Assembly: GCA_029204225.1 (NCBI GenBank)
Contig: CM055092.1
Location: 83,816,026 to 83,880,025 of the forward strand
Length of the DNA stretch: 64,000 bases
Direction: 5' to 3'
Source: Diphasiastrum complanatum
Taxonomy: Eukaryota > Streptophyta > Lycopodiopsida > Lycopodiales > Lycopodiaceae
Shown piece by piece: positions 44,937 through 55,764 of this stretch (positions are counted from its first letter, which is position 1; each line of letters opens with the position of its first letter). The translations under genes were made by a program, and so were the position numbers. The notes under the pieces were generated by a model that searched no databases, was not told the origin of the DNA, and saw nothing but the letters and a program-made list of their open reading frames with translations.

Positions 44937-47800
44937 ATGGCAATGTTCCATTTGCATGTTGCTCTTCCGATGGAATGCACTCCAATTATTAAGAAAAATG
45001 CGAAAGTTGTAGAGAATGCTGCTGCAATAGTTAAAGAATTGAGAATGAATAATCAAATGAATATAGATTTGTGGGTGGATGGATCAATTTATCCTAATGA
45101 TCCAGCTACCAATTTGTGTCCAGATTTTAAGTCCGTAACTCATCTTCTCAGATTTGTATGTGAAGGAAATAGCGGATTACTTGGATATTGTCAAAGGTTG
45201 CATGATATTGGAATGCATAGCATATCTTGTCTTAATCAACAATTACAGTTTGCTAATCAACAATTGCAATGTGCAAATCAGCAATTGTTTCATTAAATGC
45301 AACACACTAGTGCTGAGAACAATGCACTCAAGAATGCTATGTCAGAGTTGAATGCTACAGTCACTACTCTTCGGGGATCAAACCAAAAAATGTTAGAATC
45401 CATGAGAAAGTTGCGATCCGAGGGTTTAAAATCTGCTGTTGATCAATACGGCAATGATGAAGAGGAAAAGAAAGAGAGTACCGATGAAGAATATTGATGA
45501 CTTATCTACACATAGCGGCAATCAGAAAATCGAGCATTCAAGTATGTTGTCATATAAACTGTTTATTTGATTTGTATATGTCATTTGAGTTAGATTTGCA
45601 CTTGATAACATGGATTATTTATTTATAAAACATAATTTGAGTTTCGTATGTTTGTTGCAGATCATGTTTGGTGGCAAAGAGCTATTTAACAGATCGTTCA
45701 TGCATAAGATCATCTTTAAGTCATGTTTTACCAAGAAAGACAACAAAGGAAATGATAAAAAAATTTCGGTTTGAAAAAATGAAAAATGAAATTGCAGAGA
45801 CTTTTTTGATTAAGGTTCAATCATACTTGGATGCATATGTGATACAAGGTGTATGTGATGTATCTGGAATTAGCAGAAATGCTTATTCTACTTTTTTTAA
45901 AATAGTTAAAGAAGCTTTTTCCCAAGTGATGGTGAAGAAAATTTATCTTCCGCATCCATATCGGATAAGATTAGCAAAAAATTATTATAATGACAGAATG
46001 TCCAAAGTAGTTGGTCAACCACTCCATATAACTGAATTATACAAATCATAATATGGTGAGCTCAATTACAACGATTGCAATAGTATTTTCCTTGATATTG
46101 AAAATGTTCTAAAATATATTATTTGATTCTATAAACTAGAAGAACATCAAGTAAATGGAAAGATCATTATTGTAATAAAATTGGATGAATATGAAATCAT
46201 CAAGGGTCAAAAGTTGGAATTAGTGAGTGTTACTTTGATGAACAAAATTTCAGATACAAATGATCGAACGTTTAGTGTTCAATCAAAAAATCACATATGG
46301 TGGTTGGCGGCATTCCAGGTATACATTTCAATTTTCATTTAGAATATGTTATTAACAATTCATATCTTGCCAATTTTTATTGACATGTCATGCATTACTT
46401 GCTTCTCTACAGGTCTTGAAAGAGGACCATAAAATACTTTCATGGATATTTTCAAAAACAAAATATGACGAGATTATAAAGAGACATTTGGAGGGTGAGA
46501 AATTTATAGTCGAAAACCATGGAAGTTTTTAAATTCAATGGCACCTTGCAGGGGATTTGAAAACATTAAAATGTATGTATAATGTCTCTCATGGGACCAC
46601 ATCAAAGCATCCATGTCTTTATTGCATGAAGGATTGCTACAATATGAATTTGGGACGATCAACAAACACTGGCCCAACACAAGAAGCTGAAGATCCAAAT
46701 ATGAAAAGTGTCCTGCCAATTCCATTAAAAAATGTTTACATATGCACATTGCATGCTGAGGTTCGTATTATTGAAAAACTTATTTACCTGCATATTCTAC
46801 TAGCATGGAATCATAAACCGGAGTCTGTGGCTAAAGTAGCAATTAGGAGGTTGGACTCATCAAAATTGGCCACCAAGCCACTTATGCGACAAAATATTTC
46901 CATAGAATTTTCAGGATTTTAATCTGTGTCCTCTCGAGGGTTGCTCATGGTCAGCTCTCCCTTGCTGAAATGGGCAAGGAATTTCAGAGGTCAGATTTTT
47001 TTATGAACTTTTAACTAACATTCTTTAATAGTAATTGCAAGTTTTGTTATTTTTTTGTGATACTGATCATTGATTTGTTTTTTAATATAAGCATAAATTA
47101 TTTATGAAAGTTCAAGAAATAGTTTTGTCAAATGCATGAGTACATAAAGGGAATGTCACGATTGAAAAAAGTGAGAGACTCTCTGGGAAAAAAAGAAACG
47201 TTCCTAATAAGCCATCAATTGGAGGTGCTAAAGCAAAAAGATTCTTATCCAATCACACATGCAAAGAATCAATAGTCAGATACAAAATTTGGAGAGAAAT
47301 TGTTCAAGCCACACCAACACTAGAAGGAATTAATCGAGTGGAAAAGGGACAAGTGTGGACCAACTTAGACAAACTCATAGGTGTTATCACGAAAGAAAAC
47401 CTATATGAAGACTTTGCAAAATCATTGCTCCACATTTGTAAAATCTGTACACAATTGTTGGGGAAAAGACAACGTTACTCATTACATGGTGCTAATCTAT
47501 ATCATTATCTGGTACTTTTCTCATTCAGGTTTATATTTTTTTCTACTGATGTAACTAATTAAAACTATTGTTTGCAACACATCCTTCTTTATCATGCAAC
47601 TTATTTTGCAAAGGAATATGGGAGCTTAAGTATCTGGTCATCACAAGGCACAAAAAAATCTCATTAGCAAGCAAGGAGAGTATTTCATAGAGCAACAAAT
47701 CATGGAGGACACAATTCAAGAAATAAATATTTACTTCAGCTTTTTCAGTGGTTTTATAGAAGAGCACAATTTAGATATCAAGCTAAAAACTCGCCAAGTA
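44937..47800 (+). pseudogene. Decayed multi-exon transposase-like gene of an unfamiliar family
   Basis: Successive open blocks read in one direction. 44937-45497 is one frame with a TAA at 45294. It has an N-terminal part with IDLWVDGS and a Gln/Asn-rich coiled-coil repeat (QQLQFANQQLQCANQQL), and an acidic end. 45664-46319 follows acceptor TTTGTTGCAG, carries two in-frame stops (TAA, TGA) and ends WWLAAFQ before GTATAC. 46413-46922 follows CTCTACAG and joins in phase. It has one TAA, then LAGDLKTLKCMYNVSHGTTS, KHPCLYCMKDC (a Cys-x2-Cys-x3-Cys cluster) and ICTLHAEVRIIEKLIYLH. 47190-47514 encodes NKPSIGGAKAKRFL and VWTNLDKLIGV. 47580-47800 encodes ATYFAKEYGSLSIWSSQGTK, ATNHGGH and LLQLFQWFYRRAQFRYQ. 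These phrases resemble uncharacterised transposase-like proteins that I associate with invertebrate genomes, not a classic plant transposon family. Catalytic residues cannot be named. Confidence 0.5.
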
Positions 47801-47882
47801 TTATGATATTTCGAAAGACATTCAAATTCATAACAAAAGAGAGATCCTTGTAATATATCAAAAATCTAGTACAGAAAATTGT

Positions 47883-49199
47883 TTAATTATCTTCATCATC
47901 CTCTTCAAGATTCAGACGAATGGTATTGTCATGAAGGAATAATCTCCTTTCATATGGATCTAAAAATTCTAAATTTTTCCTTTTGCTCATATCAATGTAA
48001 ACCAAATAAAGGGCCATTGCAGATGATCTTTTTGTAGTCTCATTGGGAGTATAACCCAATATCTTAATAGCCAAATCCCTTTTCACAAAAATTATTTTAT
48101 ATGTTCCTCTTGCGTACTTATGGCCTCCTAAACAAACTGATAATGATTTGATGGCCATAATGACAGTGGTTGCATATGGATTAAAAGATGAATGATATAT
48201 ACAAATCTCATTATTTTTAAAGTTATTCAAATAATGAGATAGAGACACATCCTTTCTCCCGGCTGATACACCTCGGACATCTCCATGTCTCATACCAAAG
48301 GCATCAATTTCAATAGCATCCTGTAAACGAGAAAAGAAAATAAATTTAGAATGATACATAACACTGCAAATTCATACTTTAACACAATGTTTGAAATAAG
48401 AAAACTGAACAATATCAATATCAATATAATATCTACGTACCAAATCATAATCATCGTATTCAACGACGTTTGCTCTGCTAATGTCATGTCCTCCAATGGC
48501 CTCTACATTTTCGGAGGGGATATATCTAGGCCTTGGGGGATAATTTTTTTGGAATTCCAAAAATTCCTCCTTTGTAGGCAAAGTTTTTTCATAGGCTTTA
48601 GATTTTTCAATCATGGCCTCCAAGGCCTCAATGCCAGATTTCCAATTGCCATCTTTATCATAATCTATCTCATTTTCAAGGTCATCATATGTGTAATCAA
48701 CAATGTCGAAAAATTTTGATAAATTTTGAGAAAAAATTGAGAGGATTTCATCCTTTCTCAAATTCAAAACATCTTCTATATCATTAAATGAAATATAACT
48801 TTCATTATTTATAAAATATAAGGGAACATCGAGTAGAGCTAATTGATTAACAAGAGATGCAGATGTAAGAGAATCAGAGAAGATTATAGAATGAGGGAGA
48901 GTTTTTTGATAATCTGAAGCCATAGATGCTTCAACTTCAACCCCTATAGTAGTATCTACATCATCTACATCAACTGGAGCAGGTGCAGATGCTTCAATCA
49001 ATGGAACAGTTGAAGATTCAACAAACTCATCATTTATAATTTCAGTAGATATGTAAAAGACAAAAGCCATTCCTTTGATTATAAGACGACATATTCTTTT
49101 GTGGATATTACAATATATATTTCTTTTGAAATGGTCATGCAGGTTAGAGTACTTTATATTGTGTTTATGCTTAGAGGATGGTTGGGAATGCACAAGGTC
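47883..49199 (-). CDS. Two-exon gene of unknown function, open, convergent with the transposase-like gene
   Basis: The exon 49199-48441 joins 48320-47883 through a phase-0 intron with donor GTACGT and acceptor TCGTTTACAG. From the Met at 49070 the product has 355 residues. The frame is also open upstream to an acceptor-like TTTTTAG (49200-49202), so a further 5' exon may exist. I recognise no domain. The N-terminal third is acidic with a Pro/Ala/Val/Asp stretch. The middle has YTYDDLENEIDYDKDGNWKS and a helix with EFLEFQKNYPPRPRYIP. The C-terminal half is more basic, with AFGMRHGDVRGVSAGRKDVS, SLSVCLGGHKYARGTY and YERRLFLHD, ending EEDDEDN. There are no membrane segments or signal peptide. 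Its stop lies about 80 bp from the end of the plus-strand transposase-like gene. It may be that element's second protein or an unrelated host gene. In contrast to its neighbour it has no internal stop. Confidence 0.5.
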
Positions 49200-49331
49200 C
49201 TAAAAATGAATGAAACAAAAACTATCTATATCCAAAACAAAATATGAGAAAAATGATCAAGATAAGAAAGTAAATTATAACAATTTTCATAAACTAGCTT
49301 ATCGATATTGAAGGGATGATGAATGTGATAT

Positions 49332-49371
49332 GCCCTGATACCACTGATGAATGTGATATGCTCTGATACCA
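49332..49371 (-). other. Doubled primer-binding site
   Basis: The complement reads GTGGTATCAGAGCATATCAC and then, 28 bases on, GTGGTATCAGGGCATATCAC. The first copy directly follows the LTR end TCTCATCA, and each unit ends in TCATCA too. One perfect and one slightly changed initiator-tRNA site thus lie in tandem. Confidence 0.8.
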
Positions 49372-49372
49372 C

Positions 49373-50353
49373 TGATGAGAAGGAGGATTCACAAAACTTT
49401 TGCTAAACAATCGCGAACGTGAATCTACCTCGACTCTTTTTGTGATTTGGATGGAGTTCAGATACGATCGCTGGACACTACCAGCTGAATCACTCCTACA
49501 GTCCTCCAGAATGTAGTCAGGCACTGCTGATCTACGTTTATTAAATTAATATAACATTCAACATAGTTTCAACCAAGGTGCAGAATAAAAAAAAAATGAA
49601 CAAGGAAACTTAGACACACGAATAACAGCAGACACATTTGCATTCGAGATCAGACATGACAAAAAAATCATCTGTATTGATCTTTCTCTGATTCTTCAAG
49701 CACTGCATGCAAATCCACGCAGTGCGTTGGTGTGGAAGAAACACGGTTCTCTCACGAGTAATCGTCTCGCTTTACTAGCGGACAGTTGGATCTACAGATC
49801 CTAGACATAATTGTCTTCGCGCGCAAGCAGACATGTATTCTGTAATTTTGTCTTGATTGCTTACTAGCATCAGACTACTTCATTATTACACTCTGTCAAG
49901 TCTCATCCAGAAAGTATATAGTCAGTCTATGTAACTTTTAGATTAGAGAGATTAAGCATCTACAACTAATCAGGAAATTACAAGAGTGGTAGATTAGCCA
50001 CGACCAAAAGTGTATCTGCTGACGTCATGCCATCAAATCAGACATTTGTACTTCTGGGTACTTGCATGATCTTGCTGGTACTCTTTAGAGTGTGAAGGAC
50101 AGAAGAAGGTTTCGTGACGTTGGTTTCGTTTTCGTCGTCTGTCTTTCTCGTACTGGACCGCAAAGGATTCTCGTGCCTGACCGCAAAAAATTCTCATTCG
50201 TGAATCTTTCGTGTTCGCGAATCGTTCATGTTTGTCTTCTTTGACCTTCGTGTTCACGAACCCTTTATCTTCGTCTCCTTTGACTTTCATTTTTGTGAAA
50301 CGTTCGTGTCAGGTGGAGGGCTGAAAGTTAGCAAGGCTTTGTAAACAGAAACA
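49373..50353 (-). repeat. LTR of a minus-strand copia element (about 981 bp)
   Basis: On the plus strand it begins TGATGAGAAGGAGG and ends GTAAACAGAAACA. A pyrimidine-rich tract (TTTTGTTTCTTCAGCTCCC) follows, as expected of the polypurine tract complement next to a 3' LTR. It contains CGAA-rich words (TTCGCGAATCGTTC). It lies downstream of the RNase H of the 50413-52162 relic, but on its other side is a primer-binding site, so it has the marks of both a 3' and a 5' LTR. No second copy is present to confirm the ends. The small frame at 50033-50290 is LTR sequence. Confidence 0.6.
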
Positions 50354-50412
50354 TTTTGTTTCTTCAGCTCCCTCTCAAAGCATGATAGTTTTACGATTCT
50401 AAGGCTGCTCCT

Positions 50413-52162
50413 CTATCTCTCAAAGAGTCCTTTGTCCAGGGCTTTGGTGAAGATGTCAAAAACCATGTCTTTCGTTCCGATGAAGGTGGTCTGTAGCATC
50501 TTCTTTTCAATTAGATCCCTGATCAAGTGATATTTGATCGCAATGTGTTTCATTCTAAAATGGAACATGGGATCTTTTGTCAGGTGTATTGCAGAGGTGT
50601 TGTCCATCTACAAGACGAGGGGCTCATCTCCTATTTCGTCCAATTCGTTTAGGAACTACCTTAACCAGATTATCTTTTTGGCCATCTTTGCTGCTCCAAT
50701 GTACTCTACTTCGCAGGATGACTGGGCCTGTCTGCTTCTTGCTGATCTAGAGAACTGCTGCTCCTGATGCGATGGTGCACCCTCCTGAGACGCTTTTACA
50801 ATCGTCTTTGAGAGATGCCCAGCTAGCATCGCTGTAGGAAAGTATCTTGAAACCTGCACCACGACAATAACACAACCCATAATCCCTCGTCAATTGAAGA
50901 TATTGCAAAATGCGTTTTCCGATCTTCCAATGTGTTGAGCTTGGATTTGTGTAGAATTGGCTCATCCTGAATACTTCATAAGCAATGTCAGGACGTGTGT
51001 TGTCTGCAAGGTACATCAGTGATCCTATCAGCTTCTTGTAAGGTGTGAGCTGCATCCGTTCTCTCTCTTCGTCAGTCTTCGGACAGTCATCATTTATCAG
51101 CACCGTTCCTACGAGCATTGGAGTATTTGCTCCTTTGCAGTTCAGCATCCCAAAGTCCTATAGGATCTTTTGGGTGTATCTGGACTGGTGAAGATATAAC
51201 TTACCTCCCTCATAGTCCCTTTCAATTTGTAAGCCTAGGTAACACCTGGTTTCTCCCAGATCCACGATCTCGAAATGTTTTGAGATGTCTGTCTTCACTT
51301 CAGCAATTAGCTATTCACTCCTGCAAAGATCATGTCCATACCTCATAAGGTGTCTGCCATTTAGGGATTTGGTGATGGATTGATTCTGTAAGTAGGCAGC
51401 TATAGTCACAGCTTCTACCAAGAACTTCTTTGGAAGAGAGACATGGGCCATTATGCTCTTGGAACTTTCGATGAGTGTCCCGTTCTTCCACTCAGCTACA
51501 CCATTGGAATGAGGTGAGTACCTGGTTGTGTATTGTTGAGATATTCCGTTGGCCTTGCAAAACTCCTTGAATTCTGTGGAGATGTACTCCCCCCCTCCAT
51601 CTGTGCGTAGAGCCTTGATCTTCCTCTGGGTTTGGTTTTCTGCAGACGCCTTGAACTGCTTGAAAAACTTGAATGCTTCAAATTTGTTCTTCATATAGTA
51701 GGTTGCAGTCCTTCCAGAGAAGTTGTCGATGAAGGTTAGGAAATAGAGAGCTACTCCTATGGAAGCAGTCTGCATCGGGCCACAAATGTCGCTGTGTACA
51801 AGGTCAAGCAAGCCCTTGGATGTATGAACTGAGTCTGAACTAAAGGGACTTCTAGCATGCTTGCTGATAATATAGCTTTCGCATGGAGAAGTTGGCTTGT
51901 TGATTGAAGGTAGGTCTTGTACTAGATTTTGAGCTAACATTTGCTTAATACTATTGTAGTTAAGATGGCCAAGTCTGAAATGCCATAGCATATCAGTTGA
52001 TTCAGAAGTGGCTGTGTGAAGAGCTTGACTGTTAGAAGAGTAGAAGTGGCTGAGTTTGTAAAGATAGCCGCTTCTTCTTTCGTAGGCTAGAACCTTCTGA
52101 GACTTGTCAAAAATTGTGCAGGATGCCAAGTTGGAGTTCATTGTTTTGGTGGATAAAGTCAT
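50413..52162 (-). pseudogene. Copia integrase-RNase H relic lacking the reverse transcriptase core
   Basis: The frame 51311-52162 encodes the pre-integrase domain (LWHFRLGHLNYNSIKQML; the zinc-binding CES-C is CESY here) and an integrase core with all three catalytic positions: HSDICGPM, RTDGGGEY and NGVAEWKN. It is cut near 51330. After a stop the next block is already the end of reverse transcriptase (LIAEVKTDISKHFEIVDLGE, YLGLQIERDYEGG), then RNase H (50747-51148: TPYKKLIGSLMYLADNTRPD, SDASWASLKDD; then VEYIGAAKMAKKIIWL and MDNTSAIHLTKDPMFH). The polymerase active site is deleted. Gag and protease are also missing on the right. The LTR follows on the left. Confidence 0.85.
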
Positions 52163-52169
52163 GATGGTG

Positions 52170-53344
52170 ATATCTCAAGCTTTGGTTGTATGTGCTTCAT
52201 ACAAAAGTTAGATCTTATGGAAAGCTGTTGTTTTACATGCTTATTTTGAAGAGGAGACTCACATTTTGCAGACCAAGGTAATTGTTCAACAACGTACCAA
52301 AGACAAAGCTTGGATCTTGAGACAACCTTTATGGAGCTCTCACTACATTTGAAAACTCTTTGAGCAAATCATCTGCAACATTCATCTTAATACAATGGAG
52401 TCGACTTCACAAGAAGGGTGAATCCATCTATACTGTACACAAAAGCACTTTATAACACACAAATGTCTTACAACTAAAGCCTCTTAAATTCAGGTTGAAT
52501 CACATTGACATATTCAATCACAAACCTATCCAAAACCGAGTAGAATAGAAACACAAATTTGACTAGTTTTGCATTTCTAGATGAAAAACTCATCAAAACA
52601 CTTGATCTAAACCTAAAAGGTGTATTTTAGGACCTTAAGAAGCCTAAGAACGACCTAATTAAGCTCTCAAATGGCTGATCCAAACTTCTAAAGAGTGGTG
52701 GCATTCAAATCCTTATGAAAATCTCTACTAGGAGACATGTACTCCAAGATTCAACTCATAAGAACTTTCTAATTTGGTTTGGTTGAACGGAAATGGGTCC
52801 ATCTCGGTTCCTGCAGCTATAACTCAGCAAAACAAGTTCCCTTTGATCTATTATCACTCAAATGAACCCAAATTTGAAGGTACAATCACTAGATTAGCAA
52901 CTAGTAGCAAGAGCAAAGCTAATACTACTCAAATCTAGGATCAAAGCTTGAGAAAATCAAATCTAAAGCTCACTTTTGATTAGGATCTAATACCATGACA
53001 AAATTTTACAGCAAATTCAATCCCAATCAATCCTAAAAGTGATGGAGGGTGCACAAATAAAAGATCTAGATCCAAACTATGAGCTAGAATCAAGACTAGT
53101 TACCAAAACTAGCAAATTTGGCATTTAACTCCACATTAGGCACATAGATTTGATCAATTGGACCAAAGTAAAGTACAAAAAGCTTCTCAGACTATAAAAA
53201 AGTTCAACACCTTCCAATCCATGCAATTAATGCATAAAAACACTCACATCCAATAGCTAGAACTCACCACCAAAAGACAATGATGATAGAAGTGGAAAAA
53301 CTCGATTTTTCTTGATCATTTGATGGAGATTTTCATACCCTAAC
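52170..53344. other. Transposon-like spacer without coding motifs
   Basis: No recognisable frame. Base composition and phrases (many CTAGA, GATCAAAG, CCAAACT words) resemble the leader regions of the LTR elements in this window, but no boundaries are visible. Confidence 0.4.
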
Positions 53345-53600
53345 CCTAATATCTAACCTAATAGGTCACTGGATCCACCCTAACTGGGGGTCAAGATCTC
53401 AAGATTGAAAAACAATGAAAAACATGCTATTTTTAGATCCTAGAATTTCTGTAGCCTATCCAAACACATTTTTGCCTCATTTCAAAGATGCTATCACAAT
53501 GTAATATGAGGAATGAACTTATTGGAAATAATCCTATGTGATTTGGCACGTGTGGCATCTATTTACATGGCCATCTTGCCAAGTACAATGCATGTGACCA
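53345..53600. repeat. Dispersed repeat, copy B (partner at 34800-35110)
   Basis: Diverged copy of the block at 34800-35110; both carry CTAATAGGTCA, TCCACCCTAA and AACAATG in the same order and spacing. See copy A for the shared phrases. Confidence 0.6.
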
Positions 53601-53818
53601 AAAATGTTCAAGCTAGAATTATGAAATTTCAATATTTGCTTGCTAACCTATGCTATTTTTTTTGTATACGTCTATTGAGGTTCGCATAGCTTTTTATTTG
53701 TTCTATGACCAACATAGGTTGCAGTTAAGTTTGAGGAGCACATTTAGTGTGGTGTTAACTATTTTAATGGGTCTATGCTTAGCATAAGTACATAGTTAAA
53801 ATTTATTTTAGGGTTACG

Positions 53819-55384
53819 ATGTCAAGTAGTTCTACCTCTTCTATTCTAGTAGTTGTAACTCAATATGTTGCAACAAGTGCAACATCTTCATCTGACATTC
53901 CCAATGAAAGCTTTTTTTGTAAAGCCACTCCTGAATCTGAACATGTTTTCGTAAATGATGTGGCATCGTCATCATTTACCCGTTCATCTTCTGAAATTCC
54001 TCAAGCAAGTACTTTTCAAAAAATGATGTCTATAACTCAGCTTGTATCAAATCTTTTGAACTCGTCCTCCTCTTCAGATACAAGCTCGGCACAATTAGAA
54101 CATTGTTCTTTTGAATAAGTTGAATCATTGAGTGATGAGTCAAAAGCTTCAATTCACTCAGTTACTAATTCTAATAAATCAACAGATCCGCGTAAGTCTG
54201 TTGATCCGCGACGTTCAAGCTTTTCTCATGTTCGTAGGAGACCTTCTCAAAGTGATGCTTGTCGTGTTAAATCTAAAAGGGCTATATTCGTTGAAAATTT
54301 AGAGCCTTCTGAGGGTCCAGAACATCCTGAGGTTGGAGCCAGAATTCCGAGTCATGAAATTCCAACACCTTTTCAACCAGTTCAAGCACCTACTAGTGTC
54401 ACAGGTTCAATTTATAGATCAGACTCCAAACAAAAAGGAAAATACAAGAGAGACTTGAGATCCTCACTTGATTTAACGAATCGTCAAAAAATGTTGATTA
54501 CAAAATCTGAAATTCAAAAGGTACGGAATATTATTTGCTGCTCATCTTGTTGTTTGCAAAAGCTGAGTATCAGAGAAATTGAAGAATTAAGATCAAACTT
54601 CTTTTTACGTAGTAAGGATGAGAGAAATTGCTATTTGTGTGCAACAGTGAGGCTGGACAAAAACTCATTTTTGTATTTTTTAAATATTTTGGAGGTTTGT
54701 TGCAAAGCTTACAAAGCAGTTCATGCAATCGAAAACTCACGGCTTCAACGAATGCATGCACGACTTTAGAAAGACCCAACATTACGGGGATCCTTATAGG
54801 GTCGAATTGTTTCTCCAGATGCTTTAAATGCAACTGCTTGGCTAAATCATTTCATAGATGTGCACGGAGAGAAATTTCCTAATTCCTTATATTTTTACTT
54901 GCCGGATAATTTTATAAAATTAGAAATTTTTTTGATGTACAAAGAGTTTGCAAAAACAAGAAACGTTCTCGATTTGAGTTACTCATATTTTCTTAGAATT
55001 TGGAAAAGAAATTTTGGACTGGTAAAGATTCCCAAAAAATCACGAATGACAGTATGCTCCACTTGCGAGTTGTTAAAGTCTGCAAAACAACTTGCAAAGA
55101 CCAATGACGAGAAAGGTAAATATTAACCTGATTTACAAGGTTTTTCGTCAACATTAGACGCGGATTTTGAGGAAGACATGCCAGTTGACTCTGATGAAGA
55201 AGACGGGTCTTCCACTTCATCAGCTGAAAGCGAGAGTGTTGAGAATATATCAAGTTCTAAATTGAGAGGCATCAGTGAAAATTCTTTAGAAACCATTAAA
55301 AAACACCAAAAAAGATTACTCTTTTTCAGGTCAAAGTCCCAAAACAAATGTCATCGTGTTATGTGTGTAATGAATTCTTGGTGA
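53819..55384 (+). pseudogene. 522-codon transposon-like frame with four internal stops
   Basis: One reading frame runs from the ATG at 53819 to a TGA at 55382-55384, broken only by TAA (54116), TAG (54767), TAG (54797) and TAA (55124). The first 200 codons are Ser-rich and probably disordered. Then come SLDLTNRQKMLITKSEIQKV, a Cys-rich patch (CCSSCC) and helices. WLNHFIDVHGEKFPNSLYFY, LPDNFIKLEIFLMYKEF, LSYSYFLRIWKRNF, VKIPKKSRMTVCSTCELLK and an acidic stretch follow. The order of a LP...K..L....F segment, S-Y-S/T-x-F-x-x-I-W and K-I-P-K-x-S-R-x-x-x-C-x-x-C matches the N-terminal half of proteins I know as DUF7869-containing. The DUF7869 domain itself, expected downstream, is not seen. The frame ends close to TTTTTCAG/GTCAAAG, so a splice or truncation may lie there. 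Confidence 0.5.
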
Positions 55385-55473
55385 CTATTCTACCCATTTT
55401 CTCAACAAATTAAAAAGTCATCTATTTTTTTTTCAAAAAATAATTAGTGCTCATGCCACCTGCACGTCAAGCG

Positions 55474-55764
55474 TTAGCAGGCGCAGGTCTGCCACGTGGC
55501 AACATCAGATTCGTCAAAAAAAAATTCCAAGTATCCATTACGCAATGGAAGGTACATGGGCACATGCCATTCTGCCCAGTTTGGTTTTGCAAAAAATTTA
55601 GCCTCGTCCAATTTTTTTTGGAAATCCTTAACGTGCAAAATTGCCTCTGCCCAGCTCCTTTCATAATACATAAATTGGGAACCATTGCTCTTATCAAGGC
55701 CCTTTATTGTCAGTGACCATTGTTTGTGCCAACAATTTTGTTTCAATATAATTATTGGCATCAA
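55474..55764 (-). other. Unrecognised open frame, 96 codons
   Basis: An open minus frame rich in Trp, Phe, Lys and Glu. No family motif is visible. It may be transposon debris or chance. Confidence 0.2.

Noticed and set aside
54570-54882. Frames overlapping 53819-55384 on the minus strand and in another plus frame
   Set aside because: They are shadows of the long frame that carries the conserved phrases.
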